Source: Gemmatimonadales bacterium (GTDB taxonomy: Bacteria > Gemmatimonadota > Gemmatimonadetes > Gemmatimonadales > GWC2-71-9). Taken from it: a stretch of 6,817 nucleotides of DNA. This document shows positions 6,510-6,817 of the stretch, in pieces. Numbering within the stretch: position 1 is the stretch's first letter; every line of letters starts with the position of its first letter. A model generated the notes under the pieces. That model did not search any database. It had not been told where the DNA came from and saw only the letters and a program-made list of their open reading frames with translations. The position numbers and the translations under genes were made by a program. The DNA lies in contig JACCRH010000115.1 in assembly GCA_013813675.1 (NCBI GenBank), forward strand, positions 1 to 6,817, in the 5' to 3' direction.

Positions 6510-6817
6510 CTAGGGGTTTTGGGCGATCACGATGAAGAATCCCCCTTCCTGGCTGCCGGTCAGGACCATCGCGCTTTCCGCCAACGCCTGCTGGACCTGG
6601 CTGCCGGGTGCCTCCGGGGCAAAGAGCCGTTCCGACGGCGAAAACGATTCCCCATTCGTCTTAGGGAAGCTCTTGACGAATTTCAGGCCTGCCTGGTCCA
6701 CCCAGCCGTGGGCCTCCCGTATCGTGTGGGTGGATTCGTGTGGGTGTTTGTACTGGTCCATGAGCCAGGCGCGCTTCTTGGAGGCGCTGGTTTCCGGTTT
6801 TCTGAAGTTGGGATCCA
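6510..6817 (-). CDS. C-terminal fragment of a probable class I SAM-dependent methyltransferase (partial)
   Basis: The frame is open to the right edge, giving about 101 codons of the C-terminus before TAG at 6512-6510. The 5' part, including any SAM-binding Rossmann motifs, is outside the window. The visible piece has KKRAWLMDQYKHPHEST, then a WVDQAGLKFVKSFPK segment, an ERLFAPEAPG linker and a final GSQEGGFFIVIAQNP strand. To my recognition this matches the C-terminal region of bacterial methyltransferases with a DQY-hP-E-HT motif, often annotated simply as class I SAM-dependent methyltransferase. The call is provisional because no catalytic residues are visible. An internal ATG at 6761 should not be taken as the start, since coding character continues upstream. 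The gene converges on the DUF5916 gene with only 4 bases between stops. Confidence 0.55.
   Translation of the reverse strand, partial: DPNFRKPETSASKKRAWLMDQYKHPHESTHTIREAHGWVDQAGLKFVKSFPKTNGESFSPSERLFAPEAPGSQVQQALAESAMVLTGSQEGGFFIVIAQNP

Noticed and set aside
6511..6545. Possible stem pairing GGGG near 6512 with CCCC near 6541, with a TTTT after the first arm
   Set aside because: Only about four consecutive pairs form before a mismatch, the loop is long, and the site lies inside the methyltransferase coding sequence.

Overview
The window is GC-rich bacterial chromosome that looks like ordinary housekeeping and envelope territory. There are no RNA genes, CRISPR arrays, insertion sequences or phage genes that I can see. 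A DUF5916-type outer-membrane barrel protein, a Tat-exported glycosylasparaginase-like amidase and a strong third-position G/C bias together suggest a Gram-negative soil or sediment lineage, most likely Gemmatimonadota and possibly Acidobacteriota. That placement is inferred from family content and has not been tested by phylogeny.

Layout, left to right. Minus strand 1015-6: a two-gene unit in which a 62-residue unknown protein with a TTG start overlaps, by ATGA, a predicted integral membrane protein resembling DUF6338. A divergent spacer of about 147 bp containing a small inverted repeat follows. Plus strand 1163-2329: a Tat-signal N4-(beta-N-acetylglucosaminyl)-L-asparaginase / isoaspartyl peptidase-family enzyme. 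A 184-bp convergent spacer (2330-2513) holds an antisense membrane-segment-like reading frame and a short hairpin on the patatin stop codon. Minus strand 3473-2514: a patatin-like phospholipase. A 107-bp divergent spacer comes next. Plus strand 3581-4198: a CDP-alcohol phosphatidyltransferase with a complete catalytic motif. It is followed after 63 bp by a 747-residue DUF5916 protein (4262-6505) with an N-terminal CBM9-like domain. Minus strand 6817-6510: the C-terminal piece of a probable class I SAM-dependent methyltransferase that runs off the window. It ends 4 bp from the DUF5916 stop.

How the parts relate. A phospholipid-synthesis enzyme and a phospholipid-hydrolysing enzyme are divergently arranged around one short spacer. 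The synthesis gene leads directly into an outer-membrane barrel gene. Most of the window can therefore be read as envelope biology: lipid head-group transfer, lipid hydrolysis, an outer-membrane barrel, a small membrane-protein operon and an exported amidase. I do not see an obvious new multi-gene system. The best candidate for something undescribed is the coupled 62-residue protein plus DUF6338-like membrane protein.
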